Part shown: piece by piece, positions 43,420 through 54,780 of the stretch
Numbering within the stretch: position 1 is the first letter of the stretch
How the letters are laid out: the number at the start of each line of letters is the position of its first letter
Notes under the pieces: model-generated
What the model was told of the DNA's origin: nothing
Database searches by the model: none
What the model saw: only the letters and a program-made list of their open reading frames with translations
Made by a program: the position numbers and the translations under genes
From: Cryptomeria japonica
Lineage: Eukaryota; Streptophyta; Pinopsida; Cupressales; Cupressaceae
NCBI RefSeq assembly: GCF_030272615.1
Contig: NC_081412.1
Span: forward strand, 41,378,291-41,442,290
Direction: 5' to 3'
DNA length: 64,000 bases

Positions 43420-45749
43420 GATACTATAGTTCAACTCATCATCGCGATTAAGATTGGAGGGGTGATTAATAATTGCAATAGCCTCTTGAACTTTCCTTTA
43501 AAAAAAGTTGTCCTCCCTACACAGTATCTGAGTGTCCTCCAAACAAATATAATGCTTGGTGGTTGACGAATGCTCAGCTAAGGCTGATTTGAGTGCACAT
43601 TCATGCTTTATGTCGGCGCCATGCTCTTTTATTCTAGTCATGAACGAATGACCTATTTCTCCAATGTACGAGGTTCCACAGGAGCACAAAATCTTATAGA
43701 AACCTCACTCTAAGAAGGCATCCCTAATATCCTTAATCGGGTGAACATGCCTCTTTATGGTGGAAATAGGTTTGAAGGCACAACAAAGACCTTTTTTCGA
43801 AAGGATTTTTGATATCTTTCAGGAAATGCCTTCAACATAAGGGAGAGAAACAAATGGAGCCAGAGAAGGAGGAGAGCTCTTGGTTTAAGTTATCCTCATC
43901 ACAAATCCAATGGGCTCTTAAAGCAAGGGTTTTGAGGATCCCAACTTTCTGGCTAGGGTGGTGATGAGAAGCCGAATGAAGATATAAGTCAATGTGGGTG
44001 GTTTTACGAAACACCCGACGACCAAGGGATCCATCAGGTTTTTAATAGATTAAGACATCGAGGAAAGGTAATTGGTTGTTAGATTCAAGCTCTTTAGTGA
44101 AGGCAATAGAAGGAGAAATGTTGTTGAGGTCAGCATGAAAATCCTCTAGCTTGTCTAAGTTGTGCAGCTAACCAACATTAGTGTCATCCATATATCGTTT
44201 CCACCACTTTGGCTTGAGGGGGAAATTATGTAAGGCCACTTCCTCAAAATGTTCCATGAATAAGTTGGCTATAACCGGCGGGAGAGGGGAGCCCATGGCT
44301 ACTCCATCAACTTATTCATAGATAACGCCTTGGAAGGAGAAGAAGGTTGACCTTAAGCAAAGTTCCACCAAAGAGGCGATCTCCTCATCAACCTTATGCT
44401 TGACAATCTTGATGGAGTCAAGAATGGGCACCTTAGTGAAGAGGGAGACCACATCCAAGCTCACAAGAATGTCATGAGTGTCAAACTTAGTGTCCTTGAT
44501 AAATTGGAAAATTGGTTGGAATGTTTGATGAATGAGTTGGAGTTACCAACAAGCAGAGAGATTAATTTGGCAAGAAAAGAGGCTAATTTGTAAGTAGGAG
44601 ATCCAATGGTATCAACAATGGGTCTCAAAGGAATATTGGCTTTGTGAATTTTTGAGACCCCATATATATGTGGGGTCAGTTCCTTGGAAGGAAGAAGACG
44701 AAGTTTGATAGCATCATCCAAGGAAGAGTTGGAAATAGCAGATCTAACTGCCTTCAAAATCTTAGGGCATGGGTTACGAGACAAAATTTTGTAGCTACTG
44801 GTATCTGAGAGGAGGTCCTCCATTTTGGCCAAGTAATCAAGTTTGCTCATAATGACCGTGGCGTTACCCTTGTCCGCTCTTGAGATGATAAGGTCATTAT
44901 TACGCATGAGATTTTTAAAGCCCAACATCTTGGCTTTAGGAATGTTGCATTTAGGAGGTTTAGCATTACGGAACGCCATGACACAATCTTGTCTAGCCTC
45001 TTCAGCAACAACAAGGGGTAGGGCATGCACCACATTTTCGATCTCGATAAGGAAGTCAACATGTGGGATAGTGCGGGGAGTCAAGGAAAAGTTGAGACCT
45101 CGCTTGAGGAAGTTAAAGGCGAGAGGATCAATGGAGGCGTGAGAAAGGTTGACAACAAGTTTTGACTCCCAATTGCTACTAGGGTGGAGATTAGGAATAG
45201 AACTAGGAGGAGGGAAACAACCCGAGGAGGGGGACACGGAGGACGACAAGACAGTTGGAGGAACATCTGAAAAAAAGGGAGGACACGCCAGTAGGGAGTG
45301 GGTGGAATTCTCAGCATGGAGAATGGTCGGATTGAGGAAGGAAGCAACCCGAGGAGGGGGACACAGAGGACGACAAGACAGTTGGAGGAACATCTGAGAA
45401 AGAGGGAGGACACGCCAGTAGGGAGTGGGTGGAATTCTCAGCAGAGAGAATGGTCGGATTAGAGATTGGGGGGTGCTGAGAGGTGGGGGGGGGATGGGTC
45501 CACCTCCTCCAAAGGAAGAACTTGGTACGGCTGGACACATAGGCACGAATGAGTATCCTTACACGTCTTAACTGGATGATGGGACAACGAATGAAGGGCT
45601 CGAGGCTGGTATAGCTTGCAAGCGACGCAATCACATAAACAAGAAATAGCAGAGTAATTGAAGCAGAAGACGTTAGATTGGACAGCTGAGGTAGAGGACA
45701 ACGTACCAAGAGGTAACCGAGATGAGCCATTGAGAAGAAGCCGTTGGTG
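43420..45749 (-). pseudogene. PLE reverse transcriptase and GIY-YIG endonuclease
   Basis: RT reads PLAFNFLKRGLNFSLTP, ISRADKGNATVIMSK, YGVSKIHKANIPLRPIV, IGSPTYKLASFLAKL, then GVAMGSPLPPVIANLFME and the catalytic KRYMDDTN near 44,200. LPFLDVLI and TTHIDLYLHSASHHHPSQK follow, as in Penelope RTs. The C-terminal endonuclease has CGTSYIGEIGHSFMTRIKEH with Tyr, Gly and Arg of the GIY-YIG fold. PLE enzymes nick the target and prime cDNA from it. Stops and a frame change break it. The N-terminal part is Pro/Ser-rich and holds a 127-bp duplication. Confidence 0.9.
45221..45474 (-). repeat. 127-bp tandem duplication in PLE N-terminal region
   Basis: 45,221-45,347 and 45,348-45,474 are near-identical (both CCCGAGGAGGGGGACAC...ATTCTCAGCA). 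127 is not a multiple of three, so the duplication shifts the frame. Confidence 0.88.
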
Positions 45750-45754
45750 GAACG

Positions 45755-46014
45755 TCTTGGGATATGAAGCCCAATGGTCACGACCTTTCATCTTCTCCAG
45801 ACTCTTCATTTCAAACCTGATTGTGAATGTATATATAGATGTGTACAATCATGTATTGTAGAGAGTTGTATTTGCATTATTAATTAATAGAAGAACTCCC
45901 TGCGTTTCTGGTGGACGTAGCCACTTAGTGGTGAACCAGGTTAAACTTGTGTTTTGTGATGTTATTAGCTTTTTGTTGTTTTGTATTAATTTCTTTGCTC
46001 ATTTATAACTAACA
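45755..46014 (+). repeat. 5' LTR of the 2,775-bp element
   Basis: It matches 48,270-48,529 except at five positions, with identical length. It contains TATATATAGA at about 45,830, a probable TATA box. The same sequence is kept in the 3' LTR. Confidence 0.93.
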
Positions 46015-46016
46015 AT

Positions 46017-46028
46017 TGGTATCAGAGC
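46017..46028 (+). other. Met-tRNA primer binding site
   Basis: TGGTATCAGAGC, exact, two bases after the LTR. Confidence 0.95.
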
Positions 46029-46050
46029 TATGGTGAAATGTTGAGTAGAG

Positions 46051-48207
46051 ATGGGATCCGATTGGATAGTTGATCCTGGATCTGGGTGCCCTTACTTTGT
46101 GTTTGATCCCGGAGCTAGGTGCTTTTATGTTATCGACAAAAAGGCTGAAGATTCAGAGGATGAAGCCGATTCAGATGATGAAGTCAAATCAGTCATCGAA
46201 AAATTTCTTGGCAGTCTAGACTCGGAAGAGAGTGATGTCCAAGTGGAGGTTGAAACCAAACAACATTGGTGGGATGGCTGGGAAAAGGAGGACACTTTGT
46301 CTGAAGAAGAAGAGGGCTTGTTGTATTCGCTGTTTGAAGAAGAAGAGACTGGTTTGTTTGCCTTCCAAGATAAGGAAGATGCCTCCCGGGGTGAGGAGGA
46401 TGCAGTCTCAGAACTGGTGAATGAAGATGACCCTGAAGAAGGTGAAGCCTATAGCTCGATAGATTACTTATACGAACAAATTGAGAAACTGCGGGAAGAA
46501 AATTTTATTCTTGCAGAGCGAATATGTCGTATGGAAGATGAAATGGCAGAATTGAAAGAGAAATTTACCAAAGAGTGGGAGTTTTTTATAGAAAAAAGAA
46601 ATGAAGAGCTGAAAAAGGAACTGGCTGCCCTCAATACAATTTTTACCACATTAGACAAAGGTCCAATGAATCCATCATGGGCAGGTTTCAGTTTTGATGA
46701 GGCTACAATGCTAGACGCTTCTATGGATGGCGGGCATGTTGGTGAGAAGGAATCACGGACGATTGACAATATGGGGGAGAATCGATCCTCTGACATTTGT
46801 GTTTTTGATTCTCTAAACATTCCTCGTGGTGTGATCTCTAGTGCCAATGGATTGGAGAAATTGGGTGCAAATAAGGAGCCAAAAGGGGGTGAATATGATT
46901 ACCTCTATTTTTCTCATGTTCTTGTTCATCCTCAGAGGTATGAGTATGGGGATATGGGCAAATTGAACCCTCAAACTAAGGGTACCAAATTGGGGCTACC
47001 AGTGGAGGTAGAGAGAAATGATGGTGGGTCAGATGTGCTACAGGAGTGTGTGGCCGACTTCCTAGAAATGCAAAATCCTCATGAAGCTCACAGCTTCCTT
47101 GAAACGCCAACGTGCGTGAAGAAAGGTCTCAAGAGAGAGATAGGAGGACAAATTGCTTTGCACGGGATGGAGAGAACTGGTCAAAGCCATCGTGAACAAC
47201 AACATTTGAATTTGCAGAAGTTGTGGGAAGCTTTCGGCCTTGGTGAGAGTCCTCAAGAAGGCATAAAGCAGCAGTCCAAGAGTGAGCGAAGAAATCGTGG
47301 GACGAATGTATTAGACCCGAATCCGCTAGAGTACGAGCTATATGACTCTGTCGGTGGGAGGTATGACAATATCTATTGTCTACATGCACATGATTACATT
47401 CTGTGCAAAGCAATTGCCTTGTTTCTTGTGGTGTCTCAGAGTGACTTGGCAGGAGTCGTTGTCGACATGGGCGACGACATGCAGAAGGAAAAGGAATTGG
47501 TTCATTCATCTGTCAGCGGTAGTTGCTATCATAACGAATGTGGAGGGCCAAATTTGCAGAGTGCAATGAACAGTACCCTATTTGGCATACATAACGTTTC
47601 TGCAGAGGAGCTTCAGGGCACTGACACCCCTAGTCTCGACTACGTGTCTTGGCTTAATTCTTTTTCATCTGGATTTCTTCGCTTGGATGATGAGGCATTC
47701 TTTCCAACCAGTGAGGATGGTGAACACTCATCTTTTATGGCGCCATGCACAGATGATGAGCCGGCTCGAGCAAATGAACCGTTGTGTATCAAGGGCGGTG
47801 GCGGCTGGGTAATATTTTGGAGCGGATATTGTGTTCTGGGCTTTCTTGCCACCTGGCTCGAGCGATTGAAGTTGTTATTAAATGCCTGCAATGCTTCCCA
47901 TGTTAGGCATCTGAAATATGAGAGGGGTAGGAATTTGTTTGCAAAGGCCGACTCTCATGAAGTTGATGCAGTTTTTGATGGCGAGAAGCTTTTGCAGGAT
48001 CAAAGTCCTCACGAAGGGGCTGAGGTTTTTGTTTTGGAATCAACAAATGTTTCCCTTCATCGTGGATTAATGTGCATTTTTGTGCCTGCAAGATTAATAG
48101 GCACTGATGTTTTTGACTGTGATATGGCTTGGAGAAGATTAATTCGTACAGTCTATGAGCAAAATCTGGCGAAATTGAAGTCTTTGATGCGCCTGATTGT
48201 GAGGTGA
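46051..48207 (+). CDS. 718-aa acidic coiled-coil protein of a non-autonomous LTR element, unknown function
   Basis: Fully open from ATG 46,051 (23 bases past the primer site) to TGA 48,205-48,207. Residues ~30-135 are strongly acidic (runs of Glu and Asp); about 140-200 form a probable coiled coil (IEKLREENFILAERI, MEDEMAELKEKF); the rest is mixed, with a hydrophobic patch near VIFWSGYCVLGFLATWL. I see no zinc knuckle, no protease Asp triad, no RT and no standard Gag core. It could be a diverged Gag-like protein or a captured host gene. Remaining open for 718 codons while its LTRs are 1.9% apart suggests recent coding constraint or youth. Confidence 0.75.
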   Translation: MGSDWIVDPGSGCPYFVFDPGARCFYVIDKKAEDSEDEADSDDEVKSVIEKFLGSLDSEESDVQVEVETKQHWWDGWEKEDTLSEEEEGLLYSLFEEEETGLFAFQDKEDASRGEEDAVSELVNEDDPEEGEAYSSIDYLYEQIEKLREENFILAERICRMEDEMAELKEKFTKEWEFFIEKRNEELKKELAALNTIFTTLDKGPMNPSWAGFSFDEATMLDASMDGGHVGEKESRTIDNMGENRSSDICVFDSLNIPRGVISSANGLEKLGANKEPKGGEYDYLYFSHVLVHPQRYEYGDMGKLNPQTKGTKLGLPVEVERNDGGSDVLQECVADFLEMQNPHEAHSFLETPTCVKKGLKREIGGQIALHGMERTGQSHREQQHLNLQKLWEAFGLGESPQEGIKQQSKSERRNRGTNVLDPNPLEYELYDSVGGRYDNIYCLHAHDYILCKAIALFLVVSQSDLAGVVVDMGDDMQKEKELVHSSVSGSCYHNECGGPNLQSAMNSTLFGIHNVSAEELQGTDTPSLDYVSWLNSFSSGFLRLDDEAFFPTSEDGEHSSFMAPCTDDEPARANEPLCIKGGGGWVIFWSGYCVLGFLATWLERLKLLLNACNASHVRHLKYERGRNLFAKADSHEVDAVFDGEKLLQDQSPHEGAEVFVLESTNVSLHRGLMCIFVPARLIGTDVFDCDMAWRRLIRTVYEQNLAKLKSLMRLIVR

Positions 48208-48258
48208 AGAATTGGAAATGCAGGGAATGTTGAGGCATGGCTGTGCCAATTGAGCTTC

Positions 48259-48269
48259 AAGTGGGAGAT
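48259..48269 (+). other. Polypurine tract
   Basis: AAGTGGGAGAT directly precedes the 3' LTR, a form common in Met-tRNA-primed plant elements. Confidence 0.85.
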
Positions 48270-48529
48270 TCTTGGGATATGAAGCCCAATGGTCACGACC
48301 TTTCATCTTCTCCAGACTCTTCATTTCAAACCTGATTGTGAATGTATATATAGACGTGTACAGTCATGTATTGTAGAGAGTTGTATTTGCATTATTAATT
48401 AATAGAAGAACTCCTTGCGTTTCTGGTGGACGTAGCCACTTAGTGGTGAACCAGGTTAAACTTGTGTTTTGTGATGTTATTAGCTTTCTGCTGTTTTGTA
48501 TTAATTTCTTTGCTCATTTATAACTAACA
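48270..48529 (+). repeat. 3' LTR of the 2,775-bp element
   Basis: 260 bp, starts TCTTGGGATATG, ends AACTAACA, followed by GAACG. See 5' LTR. Confidence 0.93.
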
Positions 48530-48534
48530 GAACG

Positions 48535-49230
48535 CAGGTTGAGCCATGGAGTTGGGCTTACCCAGAGGCGTGGACGAATCTCCAAGCTCTACGACGATGT
48601 CTGCACAATCCTCAGGAAACTCGACGCAATGCTGCAGTGGGCACGAGAGGATGGGAAGAATCGAAGACCGTGAGAAGTCCCCCTGAGCCGAGTTAATAGA
48701 CGTCTGAGGACAGCGAACATGGTGGACCACAGTTTCAGCTCCAAGCTCAATGACGATGTCTGCCCCATCCTCGGGATACTCAGCGAAATGCTGCATGGGG
48801 CGCGAGCGGTTGGGAGGAGTCGATGATCTTGCGTAGTCCCCTTGAGCCGGGTCAATAGACGTCTGAAGGCAGTGAATGTGGTGGACAGCAGATTCAGAAC
48901 TCTCGACTCCTGACGGATGCACTGAAGTGGACCAGTGTCGGATGGAGAAGGCTTAGGAGACAAGCATGTATCACGAGCGGAAGGGGTTTGGTCAACAGAG
49001 AGGGAAGGAAGGGGCGGAGGGAAAGGAGAGGAGGTAGGAGAGGTCACGCGGAGTTGGAGTTGAATGATGAGGAGTAGAAGAAGGGGGGTAAAAAATGTAG
49101 ACGGTGATGGGGGATGGCTCCCATGGTGCCGACGTTGCAGAGTGTAGAACTTCTTCTTTTGTCTTTTGACACACTCTTCTTGGTGGCCCATAGCCCTGGC
49201 ATGAGAGGTCAAGTCCAAGCGAAGCCACAT
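48535..49230 (-). pseudogene. PLE N-terminal region beyond the LTR insertion
   Basis: Minus-strand open sequence continues the PLE to its presumed 5' end. It holds two 159-bp (53-codon) repeats, 48,581-48,739 and 48,740-48,898, recognisable by CAAGCTC..TGACGATGTCTG on plus. Frames are Ser/Pro-rich with no catalytic motif. Assigned to the PLE by position and by the GAACG duplication that ties both sides together. Confidence 0.6.
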
Positions 49231-49290
49231 ATATGGGCGAAGTGATGAAGCAAGCTTTAGATGAAGAGGCAGAAACCTGGAATTCGAAAA

Positions 49291-50210
49291 ATCTGTAGCC
49301 CTACTTGTGGATTTAATAACTGTTCTGATTTATGTTACTCAGATTTGATTCCTTATTTCAAATAAACTTAAATAATTTATACATACAATATCTTAGATGT
49401 TCAATGCTCAACTTCACATTTTTCAACACACACATAAAACAAATCTCAATCTTTTGACAAAAGGCAGGAACTCTAGCTATATTATAACTCTTGTTATTAC
49501 ATAGCCTTTGTTTTTATCTTTATACTCCACTTGTGAATTCACTGAAGACTCTTTCTGTTTGTAAAATTTTATTAAATGGGAGAGAAAACAAGAAGATAGT
49601 TTTACCAATAATTGCTTAAACGGTCTGCATGCATCTACACCTTGCAATGCCTTCTTATTTGAGACTTCAATAAGTTTGTTGTTCAAGTGTTGATTGTGAT
49701 TATTTGATAAAATAAGTGCACAATAATGGTTGATGAAGATTACAAGGTTTTATACTTTGTTTTCCTTTTTCTTTTTTAATTTTGTCAAATATGGTACATA
49801 GAATTCAGATATCTTTATTCTATTTTTAGATGGTGCAAGATCATTTATAAATATTTATTTTTCTATTCTACAAACATATATCATTATAGACAAACTTCTT
49901 TATTATATATCTTCTTTTAATATTGTCTCAATCTTTAAAAAAAAATTAATTATGATATACTCAATTAAAAGTTTCTTATAAATTATTTTTAAATGTATAT
50001 GTAAATGCAATTACTTGATAATTAATATGAATACATTTCATAATAAAACTATAAAATTATAAACAAAATAATTTCCAAAACACTAAAATACATATTTTTA
50101 AAATATTTTTTATATTAATATAATATTGAAAGATATTAAACCTACAATATAAAAAAAAATTCTTATACAAAAAATTGAACTACTAATTTAATTTTTAGAG
50201 TCTAAAAATA
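49291..50210. other. AT-rich DNA matching the 3' flank of block 3
   Basis: 49,490-50,160 resembles 54,930-55,680 (shared ATTAAATGGGAGAGAAAACA, TGCTTATTTGAGACTTC-like and ATTTGATRAAATAA words). A gene copy is not present here. Confidence 0.7.
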
Positions 50211-50219
50211 CCAGTGGGA

Positions 50220-52325
50220 TTGAAGTCTTCTAAAAATTTACCTTGTAAGTTTTGAACCCATTTGAGATTATATTCCTTAAAATCTTCCAAACTAGTTTGG
50301 CTCCAAGAGCTTTGTTTTGCCATAACTGATTTCTCCATCTAAGAGGGGAAGCCATGACATCTGATATATTAGAAAAGAAGAGAAGACTACCTTGAAAAGA
50401 GTGCTTCTTCCTACCCAAGATAACCATTTTCCTTTCCAAGATGTCATCCTCTTATCCATATTATCTCCAAATCTTATTTGTTCTTGTCCTTTTATCTAAA
50501 GGAAGGTCAAGATAGGAGCAAGGAAGTTGACCAAGTTTGAAGCCAAGAGTATTAAAGATCATTCTTTCCTCGAGGGAGTCAATAAAAAAGGAAAAGATAT
50601 CAGATTTATCCTGATTAACCATTTGACCTAATGCTTGAGAATATTTGTGAAGGATATAATTGAGATGACCAGCTTCTTGGACCTCTCCAACACTAAAAAG
50701 AATAATATCATCAACAAATTATTGGTGAGTGATGGGTGGCATTGAATTAGTAATTCGAATGATTTTTACCAAACCAAACTCTTCATCTTTACAAATGCTT
50801 CTGCCTAAACCTTCTACCATAATGATGAAGAGAAAGGGAGAAATAGGATTGGCTTAACTAATCCCTCTAGAAGAATAAAAACAACCTTTAGGAGTCCCAT
50901 TATTTAGGACATAAAATCTTGGAGTGGGAATGCAAAAAAAGATAAAATTTATCCATTATTTGGAGAAACCAAAAGCTTCTATGCATTTGCAAAGAAATCT
51001 CCAATCTACTTTGTCATAAGCTTTCTTTATATCTAGCTTTACAATCATGCTCATTTGTTTATGGTTTTGAATAGAGTGAATGGCTTCCTCAGCTATGATT
51101 ACCCCATCAAGAATTGATCTACTAGGCAGAAAACTAGTTTGTTCCTCACAGATGATGAAAGGAAGGATTTGCTTCATTTTATTAGCCAAAGCTTTGACAA
51201 AAAAATTATAAACGTATTGCAAAGGGCAATTGGCCTATAGTCCTCTAAGCCCTTTGTGGTCTCCATTTTAGGAATGATAGCAATAAAGGTGTTATTCATT
51301 TCTATCAAAAACCTCCCATAATTTCTAGTCCCTTCAATAGCATCTACTAATTCAAACCCCACAATATGCAATCAATTCTGAAAGAATCTAGCAGGAAAAC
51401 CATCTAGTCTAGTGGCTTTGCCTAGGTGTAATTGATTCAAAGGCTGCTTGATCTCCGTAGCTGAGAACGATGCATTTAACATTTTATTCTGATCTTCAGA
51501 GATCAATTTAGGAATATTTTCTAGTAGAGATGTCTAAGCTTCAAGGTTAGAACCTTTCGAATTGTTTAGAATATTTTGGGAAAAAAGAGATAGTTTGCTT
51601 TGTAATGCCCACCTGATCTTCAATAAGATTACCCTCTCCATTTTTCAATTTGGTATAATTCTATTAATACTTCTTCAAAACTTAATGCTATTGTGAAAGA
51701 AATTTGAATTTTTGTCTCCTACTAACCAGGTTTCTCTGGATTTTTGTCTCCAAGAGATCTCCTCTTTTGTCAATATCTCTTCATGTTTAATTAGAAGATC
51801 CTTCTCTTTTAGAAACTTAGCTTGTTCCATGCCATCTTTTATGACCTCCTCATTCAAAAGTTCAATTTATTTCTCAATGCTTTTCTTAATTGCAAAAATA
51901 TCCTTAAAATGTTTTCTATTCCATATCAATAATTTTGGTTTTAGATATTTCATTTTTTAAACAAAGCAAAAGAGCTTTGATCCTATGAAATGGATTTCCT
52001 TCCACCATACCTCAATTAAATAAAAAAAGTTCTTATCCTTCATCCACATATTTTCAAATTCAAAGGGACAATTATGATGCTTGTTAGCTCTAGGCAAGCT
52101 CAACAAAATTGGAAAGTGATATTACCCAAAATATGGCATAATGGAAGACTTCATGTCCATGGGAAAAGTAGCTAAGTCTCCTATAAAAAAAAATCTATCT
52201 AGTTTCTTAGCAATGTGACTAAAACCCAAAGGTCTATTATTCAAAGTGAAAGTCCCATTCTCTGGTTGAAGGTCTACTGGATTATTTCTAAACACCCAAT
52301 CTCTAAATCAATCTGAGGCTGCAGT
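50220..52325 (-). pseudogene. LINE ORF2 fragment (endonuclease end to RT), minus strand
   Basis: Minus-strand order: end of the endonuclease (FRDWVF, LDRFFF at ~52,300-52,190), linker (WLVGDKNSNFFH), RT start (FIAIIPKME...LEDYRPIALCN), ILDGVIIAEEAIHSI, VKLDIKKAYDKVDW and FVDDIILFS near 50,715. Stops are frequent and the frame shifts, so it is old. Both ends are truncated and no duplication or A tail was found. It differs from the LINE at 33,051, which covers a later part of ORF2. Confidence 0.85.
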
Positions 52326-52329
52326 TCCT

Positions 52330-54390
52330 TTTGAACATTTAATTATTATTTACCAAATTCATTAAAAATAAAAAATTATTACACATTTTTTAAAGAAATT
52401 AATTTCTACTAATAATTTTTTAAATTATTGATAAATTTTAATAATGAAATGGTAGAGTGATTTTTAGAAATGTTTCTTTTATTTTTATTATATATTTTAG
52501 TTAATTATTTAGTTTCTAAATAGTAAGTAGTATTTATACATCTATTAAAAAAATATAAGATTGATGAGAACATATATTTGTTTTTATATGGTGTTTATTT
52601 TTTACATAGTGTGTTTATAATTTAATATTAATATTTTGACATGTACATGGTTATCAAATTCACTATAAAAAGGTAAGAGTTTTTGTTACTTGATTACACT
52701 CCACCCTTTTTCACCATTGTAGAATTTCTCTTGAAATTAATCAAACTCTTAAATCAATCCAATCTAAAAAATTTCTAATAGGTCATTAGACCAAATGTTT
52801 GGTGGTCAAAGTCAATGTCACACATCTCATCTAACTAGATATTTCTTGAGTTGGTAGTAGAAAATAAATCAAATCTTATATCAATTCAATTGAGGGATAT
52901 TTATGTATAATATATCAATGCATTCAAGAGATATTTATCGATATTTATTTTTTTCATTATTGACTTTTCTCTAATCTATGAGCCTTCCAAAATCATTCTA
53001 AATTTTCACTATGTAGTATCTAATTTTTTGGAGGTTGCTTTGTGTATCACCTTTATTGTCAATCAATTATTTCTTCATGATTACAAGAGGTATACCATCT
53101 ATGTTTTATGGATCATGAGGTGACAAGGGTAGTCAATGTGTGGATGAAAGTGAATTCTACTAATTTATTCATTGATGCAAAAAAATCCATAATTTTATAT
53201 TAGAAATTTTATTTGAAATGCACCTTAAGATTAAATATCTATTATTAAAAAAATTACATAAAAAAAAAAATCATATAAAAAATGAGTTTCATACAACTCT
53301 ATTATAATATTTTATTAGTAAATAATTTAAATAAAATGCTATTTTTTTAATTAAGTGAAGACTATCTCCCCATCTATGAGATTTTTGAAATTTGAATTAT
53401 ATCATCTATTACCATAGTTGCTTAGAGTATGAGATGTGTACAAATTGATAGTCCCTAATATGGTAAAGAAAAAGGAGAAATCAAAGTATTTGACTACCAA
53501 GTTTACAAAGTGGCACGTGAAGAAAGAGGCGATGAGAGAAAGAATGAAATATTTAATGGAATCCACATTTCAAAAAATGCATATGGACAAGAAGGTTAAA
53601 AAGAAAGTGAATTAGTTCACATCCAATTTGGAATATCAAGCTAGTTTGATTTAATCTTCCTTACCAATGCCACCTCTTAAATTAATCAATGTAATATAGA
53701 TAATGATATAAGACTTTCTAGTGAGAGTAATGACATTGTAAAGACAATTAAGTTATGAACACATAACTTACTATCATTAGGATAATTTCATGAAGCACTT
53801 TTTCTATATTAGAAAGTCTATGAGTTAAATTATTCAAAGGATCTACTAAAAGTGTAATATTGATGATAATTTCAAAATATTGTATTAGAACTACTTCAAA
53901 TTAAGATGACAAAGATAGATTTCGATGCATTGGTAGTCCAGGGAAGCTTAGATGGATTTGATCTTGGCTTACATATTGAATGACATGAGATTGTAAAATT
54001 AAATGTTTTTGCTTAATATATTGAATGACATGAGCTTGAAACTCCCTCCTTGGATAGTGGTTTAATTGCTATTATTTTTTTGATGTGTTTTAGGCTTTGC
54101 TTTGACTACACGTTGGGGGTCCTCATGATACTAATTTTTTGCTTTTAAGGGAGCGAAGAAAGCTGAAGACGACAAACGTGTACTAAACTGGTCTACGGCC
54201 GCCGCAATAGAACCGTGAGAAATCCCACGTGACATTATCCCCGTGAGAAATCGAATTCAAAGTTTGTGTATTCAAGTCAAGCCCACGTTTAATATCCGTT
54301 TGAATTGTTTGGTTATAACTGAACCCACCGAAGCAATACAATACATCAATGCTTGTGTGTTTTTGGCGAAAGGAAAGGAGAATTAAAGAA
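52330..54390 (+). repeat. Block 3 upstream region
   Basis: 52,330-53,340 matches 57,430-58,400 (ATATTTTGACATGTACATGG, TATCTAATTTTTTGGA); 53,400-54,020 matches blocks 1, 2 and 4. The final 270 bases match the DNA upstream of the intact gene at 36,570. Confidence 0.85.
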
Positions 54391-54396
54391 TCTGCA

Positions 54397-54780
54397 ATGG
54401 CAGAAAGGTGGTCTATGAACGCAACTCTGATTCTCCTTCTGGTGCTCATGTCTCTGCTTCATTACAGTGCGGCTCAAGAGGAGGAGGCCCGGTGCAGATA
54501 CAGTTATAAGATGGAGAGTAGTAATAAAGGGAACAAACATTTGAAATGGGCAATACTAGGCCAGCGTTCCACAGGAAGGCCTTCAATAATCCACTGGTTA
54601 TTGCGACTTCAGGGTTCTATGTGGGTGTCGCACTATTTTGGGTGGGGCCTTCGCGTATCTGTCGTTGAAATACGTCAAGATCTTCTCCGACTCCATGGAT
54701 TACTTTGGGGAATATGACATAATGTCGCGTCCCAGGATTCGATCGCGGAACCATGGATCGATGGGGACTTGTCTCACAGT
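54397..54780 (+). pseudogene. Small membrane-protein gene, broken copy 3
   Basis: It starts like the intact gene (MAERWSMNATLIL...LHYSAAQEEEARCRYSYKM) with ATG at 54,397. A one-base deletion near 54,537 (AACAAA-CATTTG) shifts the frame, and a later two-base gain near 54,642 (GGGTGGGGCC) shifts it again. The membrane and tail segments survive only in other frames. Confidence 0.87.

Larger units (their letters stand above)
45755..48529 (+). mobile_element. 2,775-bp non-autonomous LTR element encoding one 718-codon frame
   Basis: Two 260-bp LTRs (45,755-46,014 and 48,270-48,529), GAACG duplicated on both sides (45,750-45,754 and 48,530-48,534), a Met-tRNA primer site and a polypurine tract. The LTRs start TCTTGGG and end AACA, so the usual TG start is TC in both copies. 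They differ by five transitions. Between them is almost only a single open frame with no RT, protease or integrase motif, so mobilisation must have been in trans. Confidence 0.92.
42380..49290 (-). mobile_element. Penelope-like element with GIY-YIG endonuclease, interrupted by an LTR element
   Basis: Minus-strand order is an N-terminal region with tandem repeats (48,535-49,230), RT (45,100-44,000), GIY-YIG endonuclease (43,689-43,430) and a 3' region with microsatellites and a hammerhead-like fold (42,450-42,494). PLEs with GIY-YIG endonucleases are common in animals; in plants they are reported from conifers (Dryad elements), attributed to ancient transfer from arthropods. Outer ends are approximate because no clear target duplication was found. 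The LTR element at 45,755-48,529 duplicates GAACG within it. Confidence 0.85.

Noticed and set aside
43420-45749. LINE identity for the minus-strand RT
   Set aside because: The motif set (ADKGNAT, KIHKANIPLRPIV, YMDDTN, C-terminal YIG endonuclease) is Penelope-type.
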